Made by a program: the position numbers and the translations under genes
From: Metarhizobium sp964253915
Lineage (GTDB): Bacteria; Pseudomonadota; Alphaproteobacteria; Rhizobiales; Rhizobiaceae
Direction of reading: 5' to 3'
Length of the DNA: 64,000 nt
Assembly: GCF_964253915.1 (NCBI RefSeq)
Contig: NZ_CAXUSG020000004.1
Coordinates: forward strand, 62,001 to 126,000
The notes under the pieces: model-generated
What the model saw: the letters and a program-made list of their open reading frames with translations, nothing else
Database searches by the model: none
What the model was told of the DNA's origin: nothing
Shown: positions 32,266-40,587 of the stretch, piece after piece
Position numbering within the stretch: the first letter of the stretch is position 1
Layout of the letters: each line of letters opens with the position of its first letter

Positions 32266-32930
32266 CACGCAAGGCAGTCCTGTTCGACATGGACGGAACC
32301 CTCGTCGACAGCGAGGAAACGCATTACGAGACCATGGCAGCAGCCGTGGCCGAACACGGTTATTCCGTGCCGCCGGGTTTTGCCAAGGCGATCACCGGCA
32401 TGACGATGGCCGATTGCCACACCTATCTCGTCAAGCTCATCGGTCTGCATCTCAGCCTCGATGAGTTCGTGGCGGCGAAATATGCCCACTACCTGCGCCA
32501 GGCGCCGGGCCTGAAGATGCGCCCGGGGGCACGGGCGGCCATCGACCTATTGCGGGCGCGCGGTGCGGAGATGGCGATTGTTTCCAATTCCGACCGCATG
32601 CTGGCCGATGCCAATCTGCGTGCCGTCAGCCTGCAATGGCCCGACCTGATCACCGTCACACGCAACGACGTGCGCTTGGGCAAGCCGCATGCGGAACCTT
32701 ATCTGCGCGCCGCCTATCTGCTCGATTTGAAACCCGAGGACTGCATCGTCGTCGAAGACAGCGCGCCGGGCGCCAAGGCCGGCCTTGCGGCCGGCATGCG
32801 CGTCATCGCCTGGCCGGAAAAGCACCGGCCGGACATCGTTTTCCCCGAGGGCGTGGTGATGGCCGATCCGGACGATATTGCGCCGGTACTTGCCGCCTGC
32901 CTTTCCGAAACATTCGTGCCGCAACTTTAA
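32262..32930 (+). CDS. HAD-family sugar phosphatase/phosphoglucomutase-like hydrolase
   Basis: A 222-residue HAD protein of the beta-phosphoglucomutase/GPH subgroup. Motif I is LFDMDGTLVDSEE, motif II is AIVSNSDRM, the conserved lysine is in RLGKPHAEPYLRAA and motif III/IV is CIVVEDSAPGAKAGLAAGM. A helical cap lies between residues 15 and 85. It likely removes phosphate from a sugar-phosphate intermediate or relieves sugar-phosphate stress. It is translationally coupled to the kinase gene by the ATGA overlap. Confidence 0.85.
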   Translation: MTRKAVLFDMDGTLVDSEETHYETMAAAVAEHGYSVPPGFAKAITGMTMADCHTYLVKLIGLHLSLDEFVAAKYAHYLRQAPGLKMRPGARAAIDLLRARGAEMAIVSNSDRMLADANLRAVSLQWPDLITVTRNDVRLGKPHAEPYLRAAYLLDLKPEDCIVVEDSAPGAKAGLAAGMRVIAWPEKHRPDIVFPEGVVMADPDDIAPVLAACLSETFVPQL

Positions 32931-32955
32931 ACCATCCAAGGAGGAGGCCGTTTCC

Positions 32956-33729
32956 ATGTATCTCGATCGTTTCAAACTCACCGGCAGGATTGCCGTGGTG
33001 ACGGGAGCCGCGCAGGGCATCGGCCTTGCGACCGTCGAGGCTTTGGCCGAAGCCGGCGCCACCGTCGTGCTCACCGACATGAAGGCCGAGCAGCTGAAAG
33101 CATCCACCGATGCCATGCGCGAAAAGGGGTATGCCGTCGATAGCGAAGTGCTCGACGTTACCAACCCCGCCGCCGTACAGGCCGCGCACGATGCGATCGT
33201 CGCCCGCCACGGCCGCGTCGATATCCTCGTCAACAATGCCGGCATCGCCATCTCCAACCGTCCGGCCGAAACCATGGACGACGAGGTCTGGAACAAGGTC
33301 ATCGACGTCAACCTCAACGGCGTCTTCTGGTGCTGCCGCTCCTTTGGCAAGGGCATGCTGGAGCGCGGTTCCGGCTCGATCGTCAATGTCGGCTCGATGT
33401 CCGGCGTCATCGTCAACCGGCCGCAGGAGCAGGCGAACTACAACGCCTCGAAGGCGGCCGTGCACCACCTCACCAAGTCGCTGGCCGCCGAATGGGCTGC
33501 GCGCGGCGTGCGCGTCAACTCCGTGGCGCCGACCTACATCGAGACCGAACTGACGAAATACGTCTACGACGATCCGGAAATGTTCAAATACTGGGTTGGC
33601 AGCACGCCGATGCAGCGCATGGGCCGCACCGATGAAATCGCCTCGGTCATCCTGTTCCTCGCCAGCGATGCCGCCAGCCTGATGACCGGCTCGATCGTCC
33701 TGGCCGACGGGGGTTACATATGCTGGTGA
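32956..33729 (+). CDS. SDR-family sugar/polyol dehydrogenase
   Basis: A 257-residue classical short-chain dehydrogenase. NAD motif TGAAQGIGLATVEALAEAG, structural NNAGIAIS, catalytic serine in NVGSMSGVIVNRP and YNASKAAV (Tyr and Lys). Acidic residues after strand 2 (LTDMKAEQ) suggest NAD rather than NADP. ATG 32956 has GGAGGAGG upstream. It probably oxidises a sugar alcohol to a ketose or the reverse. The next gene overlaps its end by 10 bp. Confidence 0.87.
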   Translation: MYLDRFKLTGRIAVVTGAAQGIGLATVEALAEAGATVVLTDMKAEQLKASTDAMREKGYAVDSEVLDVTNPAAVQAAHDAIVARHGRVDILVNNAGIAISNRPAETMDDEVWNKVIDVNLNGVFWCCRSFGKGMLERGSGSIVNVGSMSGVIVNRPQEQANYNASKAAVHHLTKSLAAEWAARGVRVNSVAPTYIETELTKYVYDDPEMFKYWVGSTPMQRMGRTDEIASVILFLASDAASLMTGSIVLADGGYICW

Positions 33730-34811
33730 ATGCGATTTCTGCCGGCACCATGCGCGGTGCACGTTTCCCCGGCCGGTACATCCAGGGCGCGGGCGTCATT
33801 TCGGTGCTGGGCAAGGAAGCCGGCGGATACGGTCGCAAGGCGACCGTTCTGCTGGACAACGGCGTCTTCGATTTCCTCAAGCCGGATATCGAAAAATCCT
33901 TTGCGGGCGGCATCGATGCCGAGATCATCCGCCATGGCGGCGAATGCTCGCGTGATGCGGTCGATGCGCTGGTAGCAGCTGCAAAAGCTTTTGGCGCCGA
34001 AGTGATGGTCAGCGCTGGCGGCGGCAAGGCGCTGGATACGGCGAAGGCGGCGGCTTTCGAACTGAAGCTGCCGATCATCGTCGTGCCGACGATTGCCGCC
34101 TCGGATGCGCCCTGCAGCGCGCTCGCTGTCATCTACAAGCCGGACGGCAAGGTCGATTACGATCTGTTCCTGCCGAGCAATCCCGACCTCGTGCTGGTCG
34201 ATACGGCACTGATCGCCAAGGCGCCGGCACGGTTCCTCGCTGCCGGCATTGGCGATGCGCTGGCGACCTATTACGAGGCAGAGTCCTGCCGTCGCAGTGG
34301 CGCTTTCAACTGCATGAAGATGCCAGGCGTCAGCCTCGCCTTCGAGGTTGCCCGCTTCTGCCGCGACACGATTTTTGAATTCGGCACTGCCGCCCTTTCG
34401 GAGAATGACGCGAAGACGGCTGGCAATGCCTTCGAACGGGTGGTGGAAGCCAATATCCTGCTCTCCGGCATCGGTTTCGAATCCGGCGGCGTGGCGGCGG
34501 CGCATGCCATCCATCACGGCCTGTGCGAACTGGATGACGTTCATCATCACCTGCATGGCGAGAAGGTGGCGATCGGTGTGCTGGCCGGCCTGAAGCTGCA
34601 TGGACTGGACGACGAGTTCGAGAAGGTCAGGGCCTTCTGCGCTTCCGTTCGCCTGCCGACGAAGCTTGCCGACATCGGCATTGCCGAGGTGACGGAAGAG
34701 AAGCTGGCGATTATCGCCAGGCGCGCCTGCCGCCCCGGCGAAATCATTCACAACGAGCCGATGCCGATCACCGAAGACATGGTGATCAAGGCTTTGCGGA
34801 CACTCATCTGA
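33720..34811 (+). CDS. glycerol dehydrogenase-like iron-type alcohol dehydrogenase
   Basis: A 363-residue GldA-family dehydrogenase. The NAD site has VSAGGGKALDTAKAAAFE and PTIAASDAPCSALAVIY. Metal ligands are Asp in GIGDALATYYEAE and the two His regions AAAHAIHHGLCEL and HHHLHGEKVAIG. It oxidises small polyols such as glycerol, or reduces their carbonyl products. ATG 33720 lies within the end of the SDR gene (10-bp overlap). In this operon it may act on the triose-like product of the pathway. Confidence 0.85.
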   Translation: MLVNAISAGTMRGARFPGRYIQGAGVISVLGKEAGGYGRKATVLLDNGVFDFLKPDIEKSFAGGIDAEIIRHGGECSRDAVDALVAAAKAFGAEVMVSAGGGKALDTAKAAAFELKLPIIVVPTIAASDAPCSALAVIYKPDGKVDYDLFLPSNPDLVLVDTALIAKAPARFLAAGIGDALATYYEAESCRRSGAFNCMKMPGVSLAFEVARFCRDTIFEFGTAALSENDAKTAGNAFERVVEANILLSGIGFESGGVAAAHAIHHGLCELDDVHHHLHGEKVAIGVLAGLKLHGLDDEFEKVRAFCASVRLPTKLADIGIAEVTEEKLAIIARRACRPGEIIHNEPMPITEDMVIKALRTLI

Positions 34812-34890
34812 GTGTCCCTTTCCCGAGCGCTTCCGGACGAACCGGCGGCGCTCCCCATTTTTGTTTTACCAATCCATTCGGGAGGAAAAG

Positions 34891-35637
34891 ATGAAGGAAG
34901 TCGAGGCTTTCAAGTCCGGTCTTTTTGCGGGAAAAACGGTCGTCGTTTCCGGCGGCACCAGCGGCATCGGCCTGTCGCTTGCCAAGGGTTTTGCCGAAGC
35001 CGGCGCCACGGTGATCGCCACCGGCAGTTCCGAGGCGCGGCTTTCGGCAGCCAAGGGTTCCGAGGCAGCCAATCTCAGCTTTCGCCGGCTTGACGTCCGC
35101 GGCGGCGCCGCCGTCTCTGCCTTCTTCGACGAACTGGATCGCCTCGACGTGCTGGTCAATTGCCAGGGCGTGGCGCGGCCGGATGCGGAGTGGGAGGAAG
35201 AGACGTTCCTGGATGTCATGGACATCAACCTCAACAGCGCCATGCGCCTGTCGCGCGCCGCTTTTCCGCTGTTGAAGGTTAGCCGCGGCAGCATCGTCAA
35301 CCTCGCCTCGATGTTGAGCTACCTCGCCGACGAGACCGTGCCGTCCTACACCGCCAGCAAGACCGGCATCGTCGGCCTGACGCGGGCGCTTGCCCATAAA
35401 TACGGCCGTGACGGCGTGCGCGTGAATGCCATCGCGCCGGGATACCACCGCACCGAAATGACCAAGGCCCTCTGGTCGGTGCCGGAAAGCGAAGCGAAGA
35501 TTTCCGAACGTTCCGCCGTCAAGCGCTGGGGCACGACGGAAGATCTGGTCGGCCCGGTGCTGTTCCTGGCATCGCCTGCCGCGGAATTCGTCACCGGCAT
35601 CACGCTGCCGGTCGATGGTGGTTATCACATCGGCTGA
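34891..35637 (+). CDS. SDR-family oxidoreductase
   Basis: A 248-residue short-chain dehydrogenase. NAD(P) motif SGGTSGIGLSLAKGFAEAG, then ATGSSEARL after strand 2 (no acidic residue, so NADP is possible), NCQGVARP, catalytic NLASMLSYL and YTASKTGIVG. ATG 34891 is preceded by GGGAGGAAAAG. It is the last gene of the rightward set and shares only family-level similarity with the SDR at 32956, so the two likely act at different steps. Confidence 0.86.
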   Translation: MKEVEAFKSGLFAGKTVVVSGGTSGIGLSLAKGFAEAGATVIATGSSEARLSAAKGSEAANLSFRRLDVRGGAAVSAFFDELDRLDVLVNCQGVARPDAEWEEETFLDVMDINLNSAMRLSRAAFPLLKVSRGSIVNLASMLSYLADETVPSYTASKTGIVGLTRALAHKYGRDGVRVNAIAPGYHRTEMTKALWSVPESEAKISERSAVKRWGTTEDLVGPVLFLASPAAEFVTGITLPVDGGYHIG

Positions 35638-35655
35638 CAGCTGTTTTACAGCATT

Positions 35656-35697
35656 CGATTCCTGTAAATATGATTACAAACTTATTTGCAGGAATCG
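35656..35697. promoter_or_regulatory. long inverted repeat upstream of M20 gene
   Basis: CGATTCCTGTAAATA and TATTTGCAGGAATCG pair over 15 bp with a single G-T wobble around a 12-base centre. The centre overlaps a TGTAAATATGATTACA sub-palindrome. No T-run follows, and a TTGACA-type promoter lies 15 bases downstream, so it looks more like an operator than a terminator. Confidence 0.5.
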
Positions 35698-35711
35698 AAA
35701 CTGAAAGAATA

Positions 35712-35740
35712 TTGACATCGCCTCAGGGCAGGCACTAGGC
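35712..35740 (+). promoter_or_regulatory. putative promoter of the M20 gene
   Basis: -35 TTGACA at 35712, 17 bases, then CTAGGC at 35735 as a weak -10, 81 bases before the ATG at 35821. Confidence 0.4.
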
Positions 35741-35820
35741 TCCGATGGAATGGTCGACGGCGAAATTTTGGTCATGCCCAATCCGTCGGCACATCGCCCC
35801 ACGGATGCGAGGAGAGAGCC

Positions 35821-37131
35821 ATGTCCGATGCCGTCATCAAAACCGTTCAGGATGAGATCGAGAAGGATCGCGACTGGGTCATCGACCTGACGCAGAAGAT
35901 GGTGCGGACGCCGTCGGTCAATCCGAAGTTCCATGTTGACGCGGCGCAGAACCGCGAAGCCGACGTGCAGGCGCTGCTGGATCCTATCCTCCGGGAGGAA
36001 GGGTTCAAGACCGAGCAGTGGGATGTCTTTCCCGGTCGTCCGAACCTCGTGGCCGACAAGGCCGGCGACGAGGAGCGCAGCCTGATCCTGTGCGGCCATA
36101 TCGACGTCGTGCCGGTGGGCGATCCGCGCCGCTGGAATGTCGATCCCTTCGGCGGCGAAATCAAGGATGGCCGGCTTTACGGCCGCGGGGCCATCGACAT
36201 GAAGAGCGGTGTCGCTGCCTGCATCGCCGCCTCCCGGGCGATCCGACGCGCCGGCATCGATCTTGTCGGCCGCCTGTCGATCCATACGGTCGTCGATGAA
36301 GAAGCTGGTGGTTTCGGCGCCATGGATGCGGTAAAGCGCGGCAAGCTCGCCAAGGCCGTGCTGGTGGCGGAGCCCACCTGGGGCGATGTGCTGCCGGCCG
36401 AAGGTGGCCTCGAATGGGCGCGCGTGACAATCCGTGGCCGCAACGCCCACTCCGCCTGGCGCTACAACGAGATCTATCCGCAGCGCCATGAACCGGGCCG
36501 CCTGGAGCCGGGCATGAACGCCATCGAACTCGCCGCCCGCTTCATCCAGGCACTGCGCAACTACGAACTTGATCGCACCCGCGCCCGCTCGCATCCGCTC
36601 TTGCCGGTCGGCATGAACACGATCAACATCGGCGTCATCCATGGCGGCGCCGGCCTCGGTACCAATGGCCTGCCGATCACCATGACCAACCCGGCGATCA
36701 TTCCCGATACCGCCGTCATCGACCTCGACATGAAGTTCCTGCCGTCTGAAACCTCTGCCGAATACCGCAAGGATTTCGAGGCCTTCGTCCATCATTTCGC
36801 CCAGACGGACGCCTGGCTGCGCGCCCATCCGCCGACGATCGAATGGGAACTGGGCGGCCTGTATTTCCCGCCACTCAACACCTCCGTCGAGCATCCGCTG
36901 GTGCAGTCGCTGGTCAGGCAGAAATCGAAGATCGGCAAGGCGCCCGACATCAAGGGTTTCGTCGCCGTCTGCGACGCTGCCCATTATGCCGGCGCCGGCA
37001 TGGACGGCGTGATCTACGGTCCCGCCGGAGACGGTTTCCACGGTGAAGACGAGTATGTCGACATCGAGTCTCTGGTCGAGACCACCAAGGTCATCGCCGC
37101 CAGCATCATCGAATGGTGCGGGGTGCGGTAA
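35821..37131 (+). CDS. M20-family metallo-deacylase (ArgE/DapE type)
   Basis: A 436-residue M20 amidohydrolase. Metal and catalytic residues are visible: His in ILCGHIDVVPVG, Asp in GRGAIDMKSG, the catalytic Glu pair in VVDEEAGGFGA, Glu/Asp in VAEPTWGD, dimer-domain His in NAHSAWRYNE, and the last His in GDGFHGEDEY. It hydrolyses an N-acyl amino acid or similar amide in the cytosol. GAGGAGAGAG lies before ATG 35821. The Liv-type importer on the opposite strand could supply the substrate. Confidence 0.87.
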   Translation: MSDAVIKTVQDEIEKDRDWVIDLTQKMVRTPSVNPKFHVDAAQNREADVQALLDPILREEGFKTEQWDVFPGRPNLVADKAGDEERSLILCGHIDVVPVGDPRRWNVDPFGGEIKDGRLYGRGAIDMKSGVAACIAASRAIRRAGIDLVGRLSIHTVVDEEAGGFGAMDAVKRGKLAKAVLVAEPTWGDVLPAEGGLEWARVTIRGRNAHSAWRYNEIYPQRHEPGRLEPGMNAIELAARFIQALRNYELDRTRARSHPLLPVGMNTINIGVIHGGAGLGTNGLPITMTNPAIIPDTAVIDLDMKFLPSETSAEYRKDFEAFVHHFAQTDAWLRAHPPTIEWELGGLYFPPLNTSVEHPLVQSLVRQKSKIGKAPDIKGFVAVCDAAHYAGAGMDGVIYGPAGDGFHGEDEYVDIESLVETTKVIAASIIEWCGVR

Positions 37132-37153
37132 GCGACAATTTCCATACAAACGG

Positions 37154-37180
37154 AAATGGCGGGCAGTGCCCGCCATTTTT
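37154..37180. terminator. terminator between M20 gene and Liv operon
   Basis: AAATGGCGGGC, 3-base loop, GCCCGCCATTT then more Ts: an 11-bp stem with A/T tails on both sides, between convergent genes ending at 37131 and 37185, so it should work in both directions. Confidence 0.85.
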
Positions 37181-37184
37181 GTAT

Positions 37185-38198
37185 TCAGTTTGCGCTTTTC
37201 GCCCTGCGGAACACCCCGTTCCAGCTCGACTGGATGAACCCCGCAAGCCCCGTGGGGTAGACCAGCATCACGCCGATGATCAGCAGCGCCGTGATGATCG
37301 GTCGCCAGGCACCGAGATCAGCCATGGCTTCGGCGAAGATCGTCAGCACGAAGGAGGCGAGGATGGCACCGTAGATCGTGCTGGTGCCGCCGAGCAGCAC
37401 CATGGAGAGGATGATGGTCGCCAGGCTCATGCCGAAGACGTCGATGGAGGCGTTGCGCTGGTAGGCGGCGTAGAAGGCGCCGGCGACGCCGGTGAAGAAG
37501 GCGCTGGCAGCGAGCGTGACGATGCGCTGGCGGACGATCGAGACGCCACGGCTGACGGCATATTCCTCGTTGTCGCGCAACGCGACGATGCCGGCGCCGA
37601 TGCGCGAGCGCACCAGCGCCCGCAGGAACACGGTGGAGAGGAACAGCATGGCGAGCGCGATGTAGAAATAGGCGAACTTGCCGTCGCGGATCATGTTGTG
37701 CTCGCCGAGATACAGCGTCTGGATGCGCACCATGCCCTGCGTGCCGCCGGTATAGTCGGACTGGCTGAGGATCACCTGCATCACCAGCTGCGCGAAGCCG
37801 AAGGTGACGAGGATGATGTAGATGCCTTTCAGCCGCAGGATCGGGATCGTCACGACGATGGCCGCGATGGTGGCGATGATGCCGCTTAGCGCCATGGCGA
37901 CCCAGGGGTCGATGCCGGCGAATTTGGTCAGAAGCCCGTAGGCATAGACGCCGATGCCGAACAAAGCGAGGTGACCGAAGTTGAAGACGCCGCCGTATCC
38001 CAGGCTCAGGTCCCAGTTGGAGGCGACCACCGCATAGATGAAGGCCATGATCAGCACGTGGCGGCTGTAGCTGTCGGTGACGACGAAGGGCAGCAGTGCC
38101 AGAACGGCGAAGGCGATGAGGACGGCAACCGCTTCCTTCTGCCAGGAGGCTCGGCCCGGGGATGCTGGAATGGCAGAAGCGGGAATGGGAGCGGTCAT
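37185..38198 (-). CDS. branched-chain amino acid-type ABC permease (LivM-like)
   Basis: A 337-residue BPD_transp_2 permease of the LivM group. Helices fill the chain. Family segments are SLGYGGVFNFGHLALFGIGVYAYG-type (residues about 65-90), ALRDNEEYAVSRGVSIVRQR and LLGGTSTIYGAILASFVL. The start overlaps the LivH stop by 4 bp. It is the last gene of the leftward importer operon. Confidence 0.88.
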   Translation of the reverse strand: MTAPIPASAIPASPGRASWQKEAVAVLIAFAVLALLPFVVTDSYSRHVLIMAFIYAVVASNWDLSLGYGGVFNFGHLALFGIGVYAYGLLTKFAGIDPWVAMALSGIIATIAAIVVTIPILRLKGIYIILVTFGFAQLVMQVILSQSDYTGGTQGMVRIQTLYLGEHNMIRDGKFAYFYIALAMLFLSTVFLRALVRSRIGAGIVALRDNEEYAVSRGVSIVRQRIVTLAASAFFTGVAGAFYAAYQRNASIDVFGMSLATIILSMVLLGGTSTIYGAILASFVLTIFAEAMADLGAWRPIITALLIIGVMLVYPTGLAGFIQSSWNGVFRRAKSAN

Positions 38199-39070
38199 GC
38201 AAGGCCCCTCGACTTGGATCCGAAAATCCCTTCCGGACGGATCATGAGCGTCACGATCAGCACCGCGAAGAGCAAGGCGGGCGTCCAGTAGAGACCGAAA
38301 TAATAGCTGCAGATGGCTTCGAAGAAGCCGATGAGATAGGCGGCGAAGATCGGCCCGGAGACGCTCGACAGCCCGCCGAAGACGACGACGATCAGCGCCT
38401 TCAACAGCGGATCGGCGCCCATGACCGGCGACATGAAGCGGTAGCCGCCCATGAAGATGCCGGCGAGCGCAGCCAATGCCGCCGAGATCGCGAAGGCGAG
38501 GCCGTAGAGCGCCTTGACGTTGAGGCCGACAAGCAGGCTGGCATCCTCGTTTTGTGCGACGGCGCGCAGCGCGAGGCCGAGCCGCGTGCGGTTGAGGAAG
38601 AACCAGAGTGCTCCCAGCACCACCGGGGCGATGACGATGATGGCGATCTGGTGCAGCGAGACGCCGACGCCAAGGATCGTCGTGTTGCCGGCGATCAGCG
38701 GCGGCAGCTGCTTCGAACGCGGTCCCCAGAGTTCCAGCGTGGCGTTCTCGATCAGCGAGGCGGCGGCAAGCGTGGTGATGACAACCACGAGCACGATGTT
38801 TGGCCGGCCGATCAGCGGCCGCACGACGCTTGCCTGCAGCGCCCAGCCGACACCGGCCATCACCACGATGACCAGCGGCAACACGAGCGCGAAGGGCAGG
38901 CCGGTTTCGGCAAGCGTCCAGGCTATGTAGGCGCCGAGCATCATCATCACGCCGTGGGTGAAGTTGAAAACGCCGATGGTGGTCCAGATCAGCGCCAGGC
39001 CGACCGCCATCATGGCGTAGAGCGAGCCCTGGAACAGGCCGCCGAAGAGGATTTGCGCGGTTGCGTCCAT
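38195..39070 (-). CDS. branched-chain amino acid-type ABC permease (LivH-like)
   Basis: A 291-residue LivH-type permease. It opens with ILFGGLFQGSLYAMMAVGLA and TTIGVFNFTHGVMMMLGAY, typical of LivH, and has IFMGGYRFMSPVMGADPLLK and VVFGGLSSVSGPIFAAY near the end. It pairs with LivM as the channel. A gap of about 63 bp separates it from the LivF gene. Confidence 0.88.
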   Translation of the reverse strand: MDATAQILFGGLFQGSLYAMMAVGLALIWTTIGVFNFTHGVMMMLGAYIAWTLAETGLPFALVLPLVIVVMAGVGWALQASVVRPLIGRPNIVLVVVITTLAAASLIENATLELWGPRSKQLPPLIAGNTTILGVGVSLHQIAIIVIAPVVLGALWFFLNRTRLGLALRAVAQNEDASLLVGLNVKALYGLAFAISAALAALAGIFMGGYRFMSPVMGADPLLKALIVVVFGGLSSVSGPIFAAYLIGFFEAICSYYFGLYWTPALLFAVLIVTLMIRPEGIFGSKSRGLA

Positions 39071-39133
39071 GTCAGTTCGCCCTTTGCTTGGCTGTCAGGC
39101 GCGGGGAGGGGAAGGGTGTCATCGCCTTGCCTC

Positions 39134-39847
39134 CTATTGGCCGAAATAGAGGGCCATGATTTCCGCATGGTCCATGGTTTCGCCGGGCTTGATCTCGGTC
39201 GCGACTTCGCCGTGGTTGATGAGGTAGAGGTGCTGCGACAACTCCAGCAGGAATTCGACGTCCTGCTCGACGACGATCAGCGGCACGCCGCCCTTCGAGA
39301 TGTCGAGCACGGAGGCGCACAGCTCTTCCTTGATCTTCGGCGCCAGGCCGAGCGTCGGCTCGTCGAGGATCAGCAGTTTCGGGCTGCCCATCAGCGCCGT
39401 GCCGATCGACACCATCTGCCGCTCGCCGCCGGAGAGCGTGCGCACCTTCTGGCGCCAGCGCTCGGCAAGCTTCGGGAAGATCTTGACGACCTTTTCGCGG
39501 TTGGCGGCCTCGTCGGCGCGGGCGCGCTTGGTATAGGCGCCGAGCGTCAGGCATTCGGCAATCGTCAGATCGGGAAACAGCCGGTTGCCCTGCGGCACGT
39601 GGATCAGCCCCATGTCGACGATCGAGCGCGGGCTGGCATTGGCGATCGATTTGCCGTCGAAGGTGATCGAACCGCTCTTCGTCTTCAACAGGCCGGAAAT
39701 GGTGCGCAGCAGCGTCGTCTTGCCGTGGCCGTTCGGGCCGAACAGGCCGACATTGCCGTGGTTGCCGACGGAGATGCTGAGGTCGTGCAGCACGTCGATG
39801 CGGCCGTAACCGGCGGTCAGCGACCGGACTTCGAGAAGCGCACTCAT
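39134..39847 (-). CDS. branched-chain amino acid-type ABC ATPase (LivF-like)
   Basis: A 237-residue ATPase. Motifs are Walker A GPNGHGKTTLLRTISG, Q-loop VPQGNRLFP, intact signature LSGGERQMVSIGTALM, Walker B LLILDEPTLGLAP and H-loop VVEQDVEF. The start overlaps the LivG stop (ATGA at 39844-39847). It carries the only canonical signature motif of the two Liv ATPases here. Confidence 0.88.
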   Translation of the reverse strand: MSALLEVRSLTAGYGRIDVLHDLSISVGNHGNVGLFGPNGHGKTTLLRTISGLLKTKSGSITFDGKSIANASPRSIVDMGLIHVPQGNRLFPDLTIAECLTLGAYTKRARADEAANREKVVKIFPKLAERWRQKVRTLSGGERQMVSIGTALMGSPKLLILDEPTLGLAPKIKEELCASVLDISKGGVPLIVVEQDVEFLLELSQHLYLINHGEVATEIKPGETMDHAEIMALYFGQ

Positions 39848-40581
39848 AGGTCGGGCTTCCTTGTTCCAAGATAAGCTTCGACGACGCGCGGATCTGATAT
39901 CACCGTCTTCGGATCGCCCATGGCCAGCATCTGGCCCTGGTTGAGCACCAGCAGGTGCTGCGACAGCGTCATCAGGAAGGTCAGCACGTGCTCGATCAGC
40001 ACGATGGTGATGCCGCGGGCGGCGATCTTGCGGATCAGGCCGATGGAGGTCTCGATTTCCGGCTTGGTGAGGCCGGAGGCCGGCTCGTCGAGCAGCAGGA
40101 TGCGCGGCCCCATGGAAACGGCCGTCGCCAGCATCAGGCACTTGCGGTCGAAGACCGACAGCTCTTCCGCCAGGCGACCGAAATCCTTCGGCGCGATGCC
40201 GACGACATCGAGGGCTTGCGCCGCGTTTTCGCGCTGCGCCTTCGGCGTTGCCTGCCGGCCGCCATAGGTGGCGCCGATCATGGCGTTTTCGAAAACGGTC
40301 AGCTTGTCGAAGCTGGTTTCGCGCTGGAAGGTGCGCGCCAGGCCCATGCGGGCGATGTCGTTGCCGGATTTTCCCTGGATCTCGGTGCCGTCGAGCAGCA
40401 CCGTGCCGCGATCGGGACCGAAAGGAATGCCGGTGATGGTGTTGAACAGCGTGCTCTTGCCGCTGCCGTTCGGGCCGGCAATGCCGAAGATCTCTCCGGC
40501 ATTGACGCTGAAGGAGACGTCGTCCAAGGCCTTCAGCGAACCGAAGGCCTTGCCGACATTCCGGACGTCCAGAAGCGCCAT
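39844..40581 (-). CDS. branched-chain amino acid-type ABC ATPase (LivG-like) with degenerate signature
   Basis: A 245-residue ATPase. Walker A is GPNGSGKSTLFNTITG, Walker B is ILLLDEPASGLTKPE and the H-loop is VLIEHVLTF, all normal for LivG. The signature region reads EELSVFDRKCLMLATA, so the usual LSGGQ/LPYGQQ is lost. With LivF intact, one of the two ATP sites may be non-hydrolytic. It starts 6 bp after the binding-protein gene. Confidence 0.86.
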   Translation of the reverse strand: MALLDVRNVGKAFGSLKALDDVSFSVNAGEIFGIAGPNGSGKSTLFNTITGIPFGPDRGTVLLDGTEIQGKSGNDIARMGLARTFQRETSFDKLTVFENAMIGATYGGRQATPKAQRENAAQALDVVGIAPKDFGRLAEELSVFDRKCLMLATAVSMGPRILLLDEPASGLTKPEIETSIGLIRKIAARGITIVLIEHVLTFLMTLSQHLLVLNQGQMLAMGDPKTVISDPRVVEAYLGTRKPDL

Positions 40582-40587
40582 GGCGAC

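Noticed and set aside
39072..39869. Second minus-strand frame of 265 codons over the LivF gene
   Set aside because: LivF in the other frame has all ATPase motifs; this frame is Arg-rich shadow.
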